Origin: Budorcas taxicolor
Taxonomy: Eukaryota > Chordata > Mammalia > Artiodactyla > Bovidae
Reading direction: 5' to 3'
DNA: 64,000 nucleotides
Assembly (NCBI RefSeq): GCF_023091745.1
Contig: NC_068915.1
Span: 33,720,001 to 33,784,000, forward strand
The notes under the pieces were generated by a model that saw nothing but the letters and a program-made list of their open reading frames with translations, had not been told where the DNA came from and did not search any database. Below, one piece after another: positions 9,969 to 22,145 of the stretch (positions are counted from its first letter, which is position 1; each line of letters starts with the position of its first letter). The translations under genes and the position numbers were made by a program.

Positions 9969-12892
9969 AGAGTTAGAGGAGATTGAACTCACCTCCCACT
10001 ACAAAAAAAAAAAAAAAAAAAATCATCAAAAGACCTCTATTGGTGGAACAATCCTCACTGAAAACTAACTGGAAACTGGTGTAAGGACTCGGGTACAACC
10101 AAGGCTATAAGAAAGATGCACATGTAATCAGATAGAAAGGGAAGAAAGTGACCAGATTAGGACCTGTTTCCCTGGGAGGGGACTCAGAGAAAATTACACA
10201 GGGAAATTACTCTACTCTGTAGAGTAGCAGTTCAAGCTACAGATTGGATGCCCAGCCCTGGGTCCTATGGGGGGAGATAAGCACACTTGGCTGATTGGAG
10301 GATTGCTGGAACTAAAAGAAGTACTGTGGGAAGTATGGACTCCACTTGTGAGGACCACATACACAAAGCCTTTCCCCCAGGGAGGTGCAGAGAGAGTTCT
10401 GCTCCAGTGACTGCTAGGTTTCTGGGCCAGCCTCAATGCACACCCAGTCCAACTCACTTCTTGTCACAGAGGTGAACTGGACCTAGCGTAGCCATGACTA
10501 GTGGTGTTGGGGTGAGAAAAGACTTGAACATGGGACCCAGAGGTGACTCAGTCCCAGGACACAGCTTGAGTAGGTTGACATGCCCGTTTTGGCATTTACT
10601 CAAGCAGCGCCTGAGAAGTAGCCCAGAGCTCTGACAATGGCTATTTCACTGAAGCTCACCTTGCCATACACACCAAGAGGACATGCAGCGAGCCTGCCCT
10701 GCAGGGGGGTTCCCTGTATGGGGAGGCAGAGGCTGGGGGCAGTGATTGGATGTGAGGAATAAAGGGGACTTGCACCGCAGACTGCCCTTGAGCAGGTGCA
10801 TACACAAGCAGCACATGGAACCTCTCCCCGTAGTTGACATGAACTAAGACCCTGTGTGGGCCCTCCTACCTCAGCATTCTTCCTCTAAGGGGCAAAGGTC
10901 CTGGTGTGGGGGAGAGGAAAACACACACTTGAAAGGAATAGAGCCAACTCGGGCCTGACCTGTAGCACCTCTGCTCCAGCAACTTGGGATCAGAACCCCC
11001 ACTCTAATAGGGAACAAAGGGGAAGTCACACCACATACTCAGCACCAGCTCTAGTCCCTCCCTATCTAGTTCCATTTCCTAACAAGGTGAGACCTGCCAA
11101 CACACCCTGAGGAAAGAAGAGACTTGCATCCACACCAGATCCAGCTCTCATACCAAAGGTTCTGGGCATATGTAATCCGTATACGGATGCTCTTGCATAA
11201 GATCACACCTTCATGACTGCAATAGGTAATTATTTAACCTAAATTCATAGAGGCAGAGAAAGTTAAGCAAAATGCAAAGGCAGAGAAAATACTTTCAACT
11301 GAAAGAGCAAGAGAAACTTCATTAAGAAAATAATGGAACAGAAATAATTTATCAGATAAAGAATTCAAAGCATTGGTACTAAAAATGCTAAATAAATTAT
11401 GGAAAAGAATTGATGTATACTCTGAACAATTTAATAAGGGACTAGACTAGAAAATATAAAAAAGACCCAATCAAAAATAGATAATTCAATATTAAAAATA
11501 ACAGTAGAAGGCATGAGTAACAGACTAAGTGATAAAAAAGAACACCTAAGTGATCTAGAAAATAGAATAATGGAAATCATCCATTCAGAATAGCAGGAGA
11601 CAAATGAAAAATGTTATGAAAATGATCCAGTAGGTTTTGGGGATAGCAATTGTACATTAGCATTTATTATAGGGGTCTCAGAAGGGAAAGAGAGAGAGAA
11701 AGGGAATGAAATGTATTTGAGAAAATTATGGCTAAAAACTTTTCAAATTTGAAGGAAAAAAACAGATACTCACGTGCAGGAAACACAAAGGGTCACAAAC
11801 AAGATGGACCCTATGCAGCATAATTAAAATAGCAAATGTTAGAGAATTCTAATGGCAGCAAAAGAAAACCAAATAGTCACAAGGGAAATACCCATAAGGT
11901 CTCAGCTGATTTTCTCTTTAAGCCAGAAGGGCTTGGCATATTATATGCAAATTGCTGAAAGGGAAAAACCTGCAACCTAGTATATTCTACCCAACAAGAT
12001 TAACATTTGGAATAAAAGAGAGAAAGAGCTGCCCAGAGAAGCAAAAACTAAAATAGTTCACCAGTATTAAAGCTACTCTAAAAGGTTTTAAAGAGCTAGA
12101 GAGTTTTCTCTAAATGGAAAAGAGGTAAGGATATATAGAAAAGGGAAAATCTCACTGGGAAAGGCAAGTACATATTAAAGATTGAAGATCAACCACTGAA
12201 GCCAGTACGAAGATGAACAAACACAAAACTGTAAAAACAACTATAACTACAATAAACAGTGAAGGGGTTAAAGATGAAAATGTAAAGTATGATATCAAAA
12301 CCCACAAAATATAGTGGAGAGGAGAAAAAATTGTAGATCTTTTAGAATGTGATAGAACTTAAATGACTATCAGTTTAAACAAGTAGATATGGGTCAATAT
12401 ATATGAACCACAAATCAAAAACAATTAAAAGATACCAAAAACTAAAAAAGGAAGAAACACAAGCATACTGCTAAAGAAAATCATTAAACTTTAAGAGAAG
12501 AAGCAAAAAGAAAAAAAAAAAAAGAGACAAACTTCTAAAACCAGAAAACAAGTAACAAAATGTCAATAAGCACATACCTATCAATAATAACTTTAAACTT
12601 CAATGGACTAAACAGTCCCCTTAAAAGCCATTGGTTGGCTGAATGGATAAAAAAATAAGACCCTTCTATATGCTGCCTATAAGAGACTCACTTCAGAGCT
12701 AGACAAACGAAGATTAAAAGTGAAGGAACAGAAAGAGATTTCATATAAATAGAAATGACAGGAAAGCAGGAGAGCAACTCAATTCAGACAAAACAGACTT
12801 TACAACAAAGGCTTTAACAAAAGACAAAGAGGGTAATTATATAACGATAAAGGGATTAATAAAAGAAGACGTTACAAATTTTTCTAAAGGAG

Positions 12893-13105
12893 GCATGCAT
12901 GCATACTAAGTCACTTCAGGTGTGTCTGATTCTTTGCTAGCCTGTAGACTGTAGCCCACCAGGCTCCTCTGTCCATGGATTCTCCAAGCAAGAATACTGG
13001 AGTGGGTTGCCATGCCCTCCTCCAGGGGATCTTCCAGACCCAGGGATCGAACCTTGTCTCGTGTCTCCTGCCAATGCAGGTGCGTTCATTACCACTAGTG
13101 GAAGA
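12893..13105 (-). mobile_element. Bov-tA SINE at an L1 deletion junction
   Basis: The antisense body is 'gtctgattctttgctagcct' and 'tggagtgggttgccatgccc'. The antisense tRNA head is 'cccagggatcgaaccttgtc', 'aatgcaggtgcgttcattac'. It sits exactly where the host L1 jumps from the endonuclease region to the ORF2 C-terminal region. I could not find a TSD. Confidence 0.9.
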
Positions 13106-13516
13106 AGTGCATAAAGATGTCTCATATGCACATGAAAAGATGCTCAACATTGCTAATTAATAGATAAATGCAAATATAAATAAAAATGAGATCATCTCAC
13201 ATCTGTCAGAATGGCTGTCATCAAAAAGTCTATAAATAACAAATGGTGAGAATGTGAAGAAAACAGAAACCATGTATAATGTTGGTAGGAATGGAAATTA
13301 TTGCAGTCACTGTAGAAAACAATATGAAGATACTTCAAAAACTAAAAACAGAACTACCATATCACACAGCAATTCCATCCTGGATATATATCCAGAAAAA
13401 ATGAAAACACTAATTCAAAAAGGCACATGCACCCCCAGTGTTTATAGCAGCATTATTGAAAATAGGCAAGCTATGGAGGCAAACTAAATGCTTATCAACA
13501 GATGAATGAATGAAGA

Positions 13517-13525
<9 letters not shown>

Positions 13526-13567
<42 letters not shown>
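13526..13567. repeat. (AC)n microsatellite
   Basis: An uninterrupted AC run of about 37 bp (13531-13567), preceded by 'acatacacat'. It lies inside the L1 3' region. The minus-strand frame over it that codes a cysteine-valine run is an artefact. Confidence 0.95.
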
Positions 13568-13570
<3 letters not shown>

Positions 13571-13710
13571 GAACATTACTCAGCCATAAAAAATAAAATT
13601 CTGCTATTTGCAGCAATGTCAACCTAGGGAATATAGTTAGAGAAATAAGTCACAGGGAAAGACAAACATGGTACAATTCATATGTAAAATCTAAAAAATA
13701 ATAGAAATGA

Positions 13711-13753
<43 letters not shown>
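13711..13753. repeat. (AT)n-(GT)n compound microsatellite
   Basis: About 16 bp of AT followed by about 28 bp of GT, also within the L1 3' UTR and about 145 bp after the AC run. Confidence 0.95.
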
Positions 13754-14260
13754 GTATAATAGAAATAGACTCACAGATATAGAAAACAAGCTTATTGTTA
13801 CCAGTGGAGACAGGGAAGGGAGAAGGGTCTCATCTCATTAGGGGTATAGTATTAAGAGATACAAACTTCATATAGAGAAGCAACAAGGATATATTGCATA
13901 GCACAGGAAATTATAGCCATTATCTTATAATCATTTTTCATTAAGTATAAAAATACTGGATCACTATGCTGTACACCTGAAACTAATATCGTTAATCAAC
14001 TATACTCCAATTTTAAAAGTTGCCAGATGTTTGCTTAGTCTAATATTAAAGTTTGTTTTATGCCTAAGTAGACACAAATTTCTGTGTTTGTTGTAGAAGT
14101 GTTTGTTGTTAGAGTTGTTGATTCTTCCTACCAAAAATATTCTCCATCTCTGGCTGTTTGATGCCTTTAAGTTTTCATGCCTTTAATGCTGAGACATATG
14201 ACCATTCTGTAAATCCATATGTACTAGGAAGATGCGTTTTACATTCGTATGCGTTTTACA

Positions 14261-14564
14261 TTAATATGTGCTGCTGCTGCTGCTGCTGCTGCTGAGTTGC
14301 TTCAGTCATGTCTGACTATGCAACCCCATAGACGGCAGCCCATCAGGCTCCGCTGTCCCTGGGATTCTTCAGGCGTGAACACTAGAGTGGGTTGCCATTT
14401 CCTTCTCCAATGCATGAAAGTGAAAAGTGAAAGTGAAGTTGCTCAGTCATGTCCAACCCTCAGTGACCCAATGGACTGCAGCCTACCAGGCTCCTCCATC
14501 CATGGGATTTTCCAGGCAAGAGTACTGGAGTGGGGCGCCATTGCCTTCTCCAAGTTAATATGTG
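14261..14564 (-). mobile_element. Bov-A2 SINE with (CTG)n end and TSD
   Basis: The element proper is 14271-14554. It opens with eight CTG units (the sense-strand CAG tail), then two Bov-A units (gcttcagtcatgtctgacta; gctcagtcatgtccaaccct) with the usual linker. TTAATATGTG flanks it at 14261-14270 and 14555-14564. Confidence 0.93.
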
Positions 14565-16018
14565 AGATTGTGAATAAAAGCAGGAAGAGTAAAAGAGCTG
14601 GTTTGTGAAGGAGCAAGAAAAGACAAAGGGAAATACCAAGGGGTGCCAAAGATGGGTTATCTCCTGCATTCAGCTTACTGTGATCCTGCTTACATCATAA
14701 GTAGCCTACATGACTTGCTGGAGTCTATGTTTTGTTTCTGCACAGCCTTTTTAACTTATGTTTTAACAAGTCAATGTGTGTATATGATTTAAAATTCAAA
14801 CTTTATTACAAAGATGAGGGTGAGAAATGTTAGGTTGGCTAAAAAGTTCATTTGGGTTTTTTGTTATCTTATCTTACATTATCAAACAAACATTTTGTTT
14901 GACCTACCTGGTGCTTGCCTCCTGCCCAAATATCCCCTTGGAAACTCAGTCCCCATGGACCAAACACTATCATATCTTTCCACTATTTCTTATATTTACA
15001 TATTTTGAGATAGTCATTAATTTTTATGTATTGATATAAAAACTTGGATTGTATAGGAATGAACAGAAATAGTTTCCAAAAGCAGGGGACAATGATCATA
15101 TCCAGCTAATCCCAAAGATATGCAACTGCTAATAACAACATTGAGCAGAGTATGGGCTGCTGCCCAGTGGACAGAAGATCTTGTATTCTTGTTTTTATTT
15201 CTCCTTTTGTGAAATTTTATTCCATTCTCTTTACCTCCTCTTTCCCAGTGTCCACCACAGTCTTAGTTGTTTTAGCACATCTGGTTCTCTACCTGTCTGT
15301 TTTACCAGTATTAATATCTTACGGAAAAATCTCAACATAGTCCTAAAGGTTAATTTTTGTTAAATCTGTATAAGCTTTACCAAGTATCCTATTTTATTAC
15401 TATCATAATTTGGTTAAATCCATATTCAGAGCTTGCTTTATTATAAATAAATGAATAAATCCCTATTCAATTTACAATAACTACATTTTTATTGTTCTAG
15501 ATATAAATTGTTTTAGTCATAATTTAACTGGAAATTTGTGCATTTTGAGGATTTAAACATTATCTTAATGCTGTTAAACTCCTCTACTTGGATGATATTT
15601 TAAGAAATATTTAACCACTTAATTTACATTTATATGTTATATAAAAGAAAATAATCTGTAATAATTTTATTGTAATGAAATAAAAAATATAAAATGAAAT
15701 AATTATATAGGGCCATATCTGAAGAAAAACTGATTTAAGAAAATAGTATTATTTCCATATGGACAGATGGGAATATAAGGCAATTCATTTACTTCTTTGT
15801 TTGGTCTTTCATTAATAATTTCAATTGTTGATTGAGCAAATTTTTGTTGAACTATTCTGCAATGAGTAAGGTAATTAAGGATGTCAAACAAACATTTCAT
15901 GTATTTTACTTAGCTTTTGGAGAGATATGACACTGATATATGTCAATTATAAGGAAATAGTATGTTCCAAATAGCCTAAGAATTACAACATTAATAACAT
16001 CATTAGTAAAAACAACAA
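14565..16018. other. Unassigned sequence with a mariner end
   Basis: No gene seen. Apart from the mariner-like terminus at 14831-14862, nothing could be assigned. Short frames at 14814-15363 are chance frames in T-rich DNA. Confidence 0.5.
14831..14862 (+). mobile_element. Solitary mariner-type terminal repeat
   Basis: 'taggttggctaaaaagttca' followed by 'tttgggtttttt' closely resembles the terminal inverted repeat of ruminant mariner elements (ggttggcaaaaaagttcgtt, tgggtttt). No matching inverted end was found within the next kilobase, so only one end remains or the element was cut by a deletion. Confidence 0.55.
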
Positions 16019-16188
16019 TGCAGGAGACCTGGGTTCGATCTCTGGGTCGGGATGATCCCCTGGAGAAGGAAATGGCAACCCACTCTAGTACTCTTGCCTG
16101 GAAAATCCTATGGACTGAGAAGCCTGGTCAGCTGCAGTCCATGGAGTTGCAAAGAGTCGGACATTACTGACTGACTTCACTTTCACTA
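16019..16188 (+). mobile_element. Bov-tA SINE, 5'-truncated
   Basis: It starts inside the tRNA head at 'tgcaggagacctgggttcga' and runs through 'aaatggcaacccactctagt' to 'agtcggacattactgactga' and 'cttcactttcact'. About 45 nt of the head are missing. An imperfect flank match (agtaaaaacaaca / agtaacaacatca) may be the TSD. Confidence 0.9.
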
Positions 16189-16224
16189 GTAACAACATCA
16201 AGAATAACAGCAACACCTGTACTA

Positions 16225-16425
16225 TGCTAATATTTTCATTGTACTAGTCAATTTAATACTCATAGGAACCACATGTGATATTACCGATAGCAGTAATCTT
16301 CAATTAATTCAATAAAGAACACAGAAATTTTCCATAGATTGCCCATGGACATAAAGCTATTAAATGTCACAACAGGACTTTACAACCACATAAACTGAAT
16401 CTGAAGGTCTGTGCAACAAAGACTA
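16225..16425 (-). repeat. MIR SINE, antisense
   Basis: It reads as the reverse MIR: 'ttaatactcataggaaccac', 'attgcccatggacataaagc' (for cttgcccaaggtcacacagc), then 'tgtcacaacaggactttaca'. Old and diverged. Confidence 0.6.
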
Positions 16426-17689
16426 TCAGGAAGAGTCTAAGAAAGTAACATTTAGATAGATCTATGAAACGATTATAATTTAGACAGGGAAAGAAGAGAA
16501 TAGAAGGAATTTAATTAGAGGAATCAACACAAGCAAAATAATGGAATCAGAAAGGCAGATAGCAGATTTATGGGACCATAAGTACATGTATTTGGAAAAG
16601 TATGAAATAGGTGAAGGAATGGCTAATGAAAATGTATTTCAAATTTACGTAGGTTCTGAAATTGACTGTATGTAGATTGTTGCCATGAATGAAACATAAG
16701 CTCACTAAATTTTGTTTTAATTCTGAAGGTAATAGATAGTCAATGGAGGTTCGCGAGAAAGTTATTCTTTAGATGAAATAGTATTTCCAAATGTATGAGA
16801 CTCACATAATATCTGTGTAATTATTCTTCCAGCTTGGTTTATGCATATTTCCTTGTAAGCAGCTTAGAAATATGCTACATATGTTACTGAAAGCCTTTCT
16901 AATATTCTAATGCCACATGGAAATTTAAAAACAATCATGGTATAAATTAAAATCATATGAATGAATGTTTTTTATTAGCTCATCTTTTCTTAGTCACCTA
17001 AAAATCACTAATGGTGAAATGTAGGAACAATGGGCTTACAAAAAGTGTGTGAAGGTTCCTTCATCTTCTTTCTTATACATTCAGAGCTGAACTGCATTGA
17101 CTCAAACAAAAGGAGCTTTCAATTCAAGTGCCCAGCAATTTATTTCTAAAGTCACTGCAATTTTTAGATTTGATTATTTGACTTAACTTGGTTTATACCA
17201 ATAATCACAGCCAGCCTCCAGCTAAATTTAAAGGAAGAGTTATTTGTCTTCTAAACCTATTCTAATTCACTTTTCTTGCCCTTCTTTCATCCATATTTCA
17301 CCTATCTAAATCAACCGCCCCACTCCATTCTGATCCCCATGGGAGATATTATAGAAGAAACTCAAAAATAGCTCTGAAGTTTGGATAAAATACAATCCAA
17401 AACTCCTTCTAGAGTACCTGAGATTCTACCATTATATTAAAACATACTTTATACTACACAGATTGAGATGCTAGTTACTGTCAAACTGGGAAGAGTTTGC
17501 TTAACTCATCCATATTAAAGTATTCATATTTTAAACCTTTGTCACTAAAATTAGGTGAAAAGTTGAAGCAATTCTGTAATAAATGGTCTAATGTAACTCC
17601 TATTAAAAAAGAAAATTGAGGTGAAATTATTCAGGTTTCAAATATATATTGATTAAATTATATAAATAATAACTTATTATCCCTTCATT
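16426..17689. other. Unassigned sequence
   Basis: No gene or confident repeat seen. Around 17270-17340 the sequence is pyrimidine-rich. Confidence 0.5.
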
Positions 17690-17785
17690 TACCTGAATAT
17701 ATTTAAAGGTTTTAGTATTTGTGTCCAGTTCCTAATATACAACATATAATAGGTAGATGATAATATTTTTTGAATGAATAATGGA
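17690..17785 (+). repeat. L2 LINE 3' end, short
   Basis: 'gtccagttcctaatatacaa', 'cataataggtagatgataat' and 'attttttgaatgaataatgg' parallel the L2 tail (agtgcctggcacatagtagg, tgctcaataaatatttgttg, aatgaat). Confidence 0.5.
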
Positions 17786-18115
17786 AATCAATGGTGAAAA
17801 TGCTAACTTGAAAATGAAGTAATTAGGTAATGATCAGATCTGAATTTCAATGTGGTAGTTCAAAAAGTGAATTTTTATGCACATTTCTTTTTAATAGTCA
17901 CCAAATCTTAGATATTTTGTCAGTGATAATCTGTAAGATACTTTCACAGCGGAGATATATTATTCCTCTTAGAATTATTAACTAATGGAAAAATATGCTA
18001 ACCATAAATATGTCCACTGATTATACAGATTTTTGTTTTGCAAGGTTTTTTTTTTTTTGTCTTTTTTTCAATTGTACGTGCTTATTCCCAATCCAAAAAC
18101 TGTATCAGTTAGCTT

Positions 18116-18230
18116 AATACTGGAGTGGGTTGCCATTCTCTTCTCCAGGGGATCTTCCTCACCCAGGGATCAAACCTGGGTCTTCTGCATTTCAGGCAGA
18201 TTCTTTACTGTCTGAGTCACCAAGGAAGCC
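18116..18230 (-). mobile_element. Bov-tA SINE fragment
   Basis: Antisense: 'aatactggagtgggttgcca', 'cagggatcaaacctgggtct', 'gtcaccaaggaagcc'. The BovB-like tail half is missing, so the insert is truncated on that side. A T run (18044-18058) lies just upstream. Confidence 0.88.
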
Positions 18231-19479
18231 TCTTAAGTATATGTAGTAATTATCTAATGATAGTGCAGATGAGATAATCAATGAAATCTGTTGTTTATGT
18301 AACAACTACTCAGACCATATTTATGAATGATTTCAAGTCATTAAAGAATCACTGAATTATTGCTTTAAATGGAACCTTCTTTAAACCTTCTGCTTCTAGT
18401 TAGAAACACACCTAACATTTTACTGTTAAGGACAGTCAGAAAACAATAATTGAAAAGTTTTCATTTTACAGTTTATCATTGCAGGTAAAAGTCCAAAATT
18501 CCTTTCCAAGTTGAAGCCCAGTGATATCTTCAGCTAATTCTTTGAGCTTGCCATTAAATTTTATAACAACTGAAAATTTTTTACTTTTCTTGACTTTTGA
18601 TTTTCTCCTCTGTTTAACAAGATTAGTTATCTCATCATGAGAAGAAGCTATGATTTACCATTACATGTCACTGATTTAAGAAATTTTAGAAATAATTTCT
18701 TAAATGTTTACTATAGCAAAATCTTTCACATCATGAGATGCCTGCTAGGGTAAGAGAAGTGATGGAAAGAAGATGGTAATTACAAGGAAAAAATAATGGT
18801 AAAAAGAATGTTTCATATTTTAAAGAAATTTAAAAACAAAGTATACATTCTAGTGTTCTAGTCACTTTAGTTCGGAAGCAGGGGGAATCGCAATATTACT
18901 CCTCTTTGGAGTCTGGATTAAACATCACAGCTAAATCTTCTAAACTCCCACCTCTTCTATGCGTCATTCACTTGCAATGAATTGTGTTGTGCTTTATAAC
19001 ACCTTTCATGCCACTGGTGGTTTTAACCTTCTGTGCTATATTTATCAATTCCACGAAAACACTTGTTTATTAGATGATTTTTACATGAAGGAATCATTTA
19101 CATCTGTAAGTAAGTTAAAATACTTTTCCCTTTTATTGACTACCTACCTTTCAAATCTTTAGTAAGTTTTGCTATTATATTTAGGCTTTTTTTTCTTTGT
19201 CTCTTTTCCTTAACCCTTTGAACTCCAAAAATAAAAGAAAAACTTACTACATTGGAAACTACAAGAGAGGCCACTTCCAGGTAGCTAGTAAAAACTCAAA
19301 CTACTGTATTTTTATAACATATTTTATATATATTTCATATGATGCTTACTATCAGATCTTTTGAATAGATAAGTTCTCCAATTATTAACTTTAAACTTTG
19401 TAGACAACTAATATGTTCTCAACTTTTTAGATTCCAGCAAAATTTTTTTGAATTTGCTATACCTCTAACCATAAGGGAA
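18231..19479. other. Unassigned sequence
   Basis: No gene or confident repeat seen. A few retained CpGs (18867-18960) stand out slightly from the background. Confidence 0.45.
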
Positions 19480-19625
19480 TTAATTTTATCAGTATCTTAG
19501 CCTAATTATTATTTGTTTACATTAAGTGGAAATTACTGTGGTCATCTTTTTAATATTTGCATGACCTCTAAAAGTACCTAGTACATCTTCAATAAATATT
19601 TTTAAGTTTTATACTGAATAAATAA
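19480..19625 (+). repeat. Possible L2 LINE 3' end
   Basis: 'taaaagtacctagtacatct', 'tcaataaatatttttaagtt' and 'actgaataaataaa' follow the L2 3'-terminal pattern. Diverged. Confidence 0.45.
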
Positions 19626-19800
19626 AGGATTTTGAAAAAAAATGTTCTTTACAAAATACTATATTTTTTTTTCCTGCATTAAGTACACAGTTGTACAAGT
19701 CACTAATTTAGAAAAGAGAAAAAAGATTATAGTGGGTCAGTAACAATTAGCATGTCTAGAAAGTTAGTAACACACTTTTTATACTTTCTTAATTTGTTTA

Positions 19801-19895
19801 GAAAGTGAAAGTTGCTCAGCTGAATCTGACTGTTTGCGACCCCATGGACTATACAGTCCATGGAATTCTCCAGGCCAGAATACTGGAGTGGGTAT
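19801..19895 (-). mobile_element. Bov-A unit fragment
   Basis: 'gaaagtgaaagttgctcagc', 'gtttgcgaccccatggacta', 'ccagaatactggagtgggta'. A single, partial Bov-A monomer in the antisense direction, without a tRNA head. Confidence 0.85.
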
Positions 19896-20959
19896 ACTTA
19901 TTTTCATTTATATTGAAGAACAAGTGAAAATTTAGTCAATATAGATACAGCCTTGACTTTGAGTTATACATTTTTAATACATTGATTAGTGATATTTGTA
20001 GCATTATGTTTTAGCAAAATGGTAAGATTTTATGTCAGTGGTGGAAAATCAGGAACTATCAAAATCAGGAACTATTTCAAAATATGAATAAATGGACAAT
20101 CTATGAATCTGTTAACATAAAGCCTAATAAACTGTTATTATAACAGAATTGTGAAAAGTATGGAAAAATTGAGCATACATGACAGAAACCTAGAAACTAT
20201 CATCAGAGGAGCAAGATTGCAAGGCTGACAACTGGTTTGTTTATTCATTGCTACTGATATATTTCTTCTAATAATATAAGAGATTGTGACTGACTTTTAA
20301 TAAATTAAATAAAATCTTAAGTTATGCCTAAATTATTAAGCTAAAACTAAAAGCTACTTCATTTTCTAGTAACATTTAAAAATGAATCAAAATGTATACA
20401 TTATATATATATATATCCTAAATATTATAAATTTAAAATTATTAACTGTCTGGTAGCCATGGCTGACTACATTATTGTTTGCACATTATTGAATATATGC
20501 TTTTAGTAAAGGAACATGCCCCCTTTGTAACATTTTTGTTGATTATTTTCTTTCTTCATTATAAAATGTTAAAAAGGTGAGATAATTTGAAGGTGAGATA
20601 ATTTGATTCATAAATTTATTTGAATTAAAAATAATATTCAAAAATTGTATCTCCACAGGTTTTTTTAAAGCATTTGCTTCTTCAAATGCTTTTCATTTCT
20701 GACTAATCTGTAGTATTCAGCAGATACTGAAATAGTTCATAATGAGAAGAAATACTCTTGGGATATGAAATTGCTTCAGGGAAGAAATGTAATATGAATT
20801 CAGAAAATAAATAAACTCCCTGGGCTGACCCTCTCATGTGAATTCTAGTAAATATCTACAACCTGTTCTGTTAATACTAATGATCAGAACATTTATCAGA
20901 GATAAGATTAAGGAGAAGAATGTCTGAAGACAAAAAGTCTATTAACTTTCCTTAGCTGG
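19896..20959. other. Unassigned AT-rich sequence
   Basis: No gene seen. An (AT)n tract lies at about 20402-20416. Two near-identical copies of 'aaggtgagataatttga' (about 20574-20606) form a small tandem duplication. Confidence 0.5.
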
Positions 20960-21130
20960 AGGCAGGAGGAGAAGGGGACGACAGAGGATGAGATGGCTGG
21001 ATGGCATCACTGACTCGATGGATGTGAGTCTGAGTGAACTCCGGGAGTTGGTGATGGACAGGGAGGCCTGGCATGCTGCGATTCATGGGGTCGCAGAGTT
21101 GGACACGACTGAGCGACTGAACTGAACTGA
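20960..21130 (+). mobile_element. BovB LINE 3' terminus
   Basis: A severely 5'-truncated BovB: 'aggcaggaggagaaggggac', 'gatggctggatggcatcact', 'gaactccgggagttggtgat', ending 'gagcgactgaactgaactga'. It covers only the last codons of the BovB frame and the tail. An agctgg match on both sides may be a short TSD. Confidence 0.92.
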
Positions 21131-22145
21131 GCTGGTCAAAACAAATCAAAGAAATACTTTCCAACTAGACAGAAGAGAATAGCTTGGATCACTGACAACT
21201 ACTCAATCTAACGAGATACTAAGTAACTTAACAGCAAGGACAGTCTCAGCTAGAAGTAAAAAGAAAAAGTAATTTGATTTTTCTATGTTGAAGAGTGAAG
21301 AGTGACTATATTTTCTTATAGTTTCTACATGATTCCCAAACTGTTACAACAAATAAGGTGAAGATAGTAAAATAAAACTTGATGAGTAATGAATAATTTA
21401 AACATATAAAAGCAAAAGAGTTGAAATGTTTCTATTGAGTTCGAACCATCAAAATACGATAAAAACTGCAACTAATTATATGGATCAAGATTTAATTCGG
21501 AATTCCTTCTTTTCCTACATGGGTCTTACTGGAACCAACAGTACCCGAAGACTACAGCATGTAGGAAAACACATCAAAATGCTTTTTATTTATTTTTTAA
21601 TGACATGAACAAATACCCTTTGTTTAATTCTCAAGATCTACTGTAATTTCACTGCTTTTGAAATGGCCCATATAGATTTTTCCTTCATTCACTTAATCTG
21701 CATGTTTTAATCTGGATGTTTGTCAACGTAGTTAAATAGAATATACTGCAAGAGAGTAAAATAGTATTTTGACTGATAAAAATAGTGATATTAGTGAAGC
21801 TCTGAGAAACAAAATTGGTCATATTTTAATTAGTAGCAATATGTTCATTTTAGATATAAGCTTTTTCCTCGTTTTGAACTGCTCTCCTACTTGGATCTAT
21901 TAATCAAAGGTTCCAGTTCTTATGTGGTTTTTCCTCTGTACGTGTCAGAAGTCCTGCAGATGTGTGTGTTTTATACTTAGATATTTTCTCCACTCTAGGT
22001 AACTATGAATAATGTGCTTATTTACATTGTATTATTTCTTACAGGCACTTTCCCAACCCAGAGGAGAGCAGACATCACTGAAGAAAAATATCTTACACAG
22101 AAGGAGATGGTGAGGAAGACATAACTGACCTTTTACATCTAACAT
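21131..22145. other. Unassigned sequence
   Basis: No gene or confident repeat seen. The 60-codon frame at 21426-21608 resembles nothing I know. Confidence 0.5.

Larger units (their letters stand above)
9955..14014 (+). mobile_element. L1 LINE with intact ends but deleted ORF2
   Basis: The 5' end starts at a CAAGATGGC motif, followed by about 1.1 kb of less AT-rich 5'-UTR-like sequence (to about 11110). ORF1-region remnants lie at about 11200-12500 (for example 'gccagaagggcttggcatat', 'tagtatattctacccaacaa'). The ORF2 endonuclease start is at about 12560-12890 ('actttaaacttcaatggact', 'gctgcctataagagactcac'). Then most of ORF2, including RT, is missing. Sequence resumes at about 13110 with the C-terminal region ('gaaaagatgctcaacattgc') and a normal 3' end ('ctgtacacctgaaactaata'). 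A diverged TSD, AAAAG(C/T)TGCCAGA, brackets it at 9937-9954 and 14015-14032. Excluding the SINE it is about 3.85 kb, against 6 kb or more for a complete L1. All frames are broken. Confidence 0.85.

Noticed and set aside
10200..11110. CpG island or gene promoter
   Set aside because: The stretch is richer in G and C but few CpGs remain, and it lies between an L1 5' start motif and L1 ORF1 remnants, so it is L1 5' UTR.
13410..13622. A minus-strand frame rich in alternating Cys and Val
   Set aside because: It is a translation of the (AC)n microsatellite in an L1 3' UTR.
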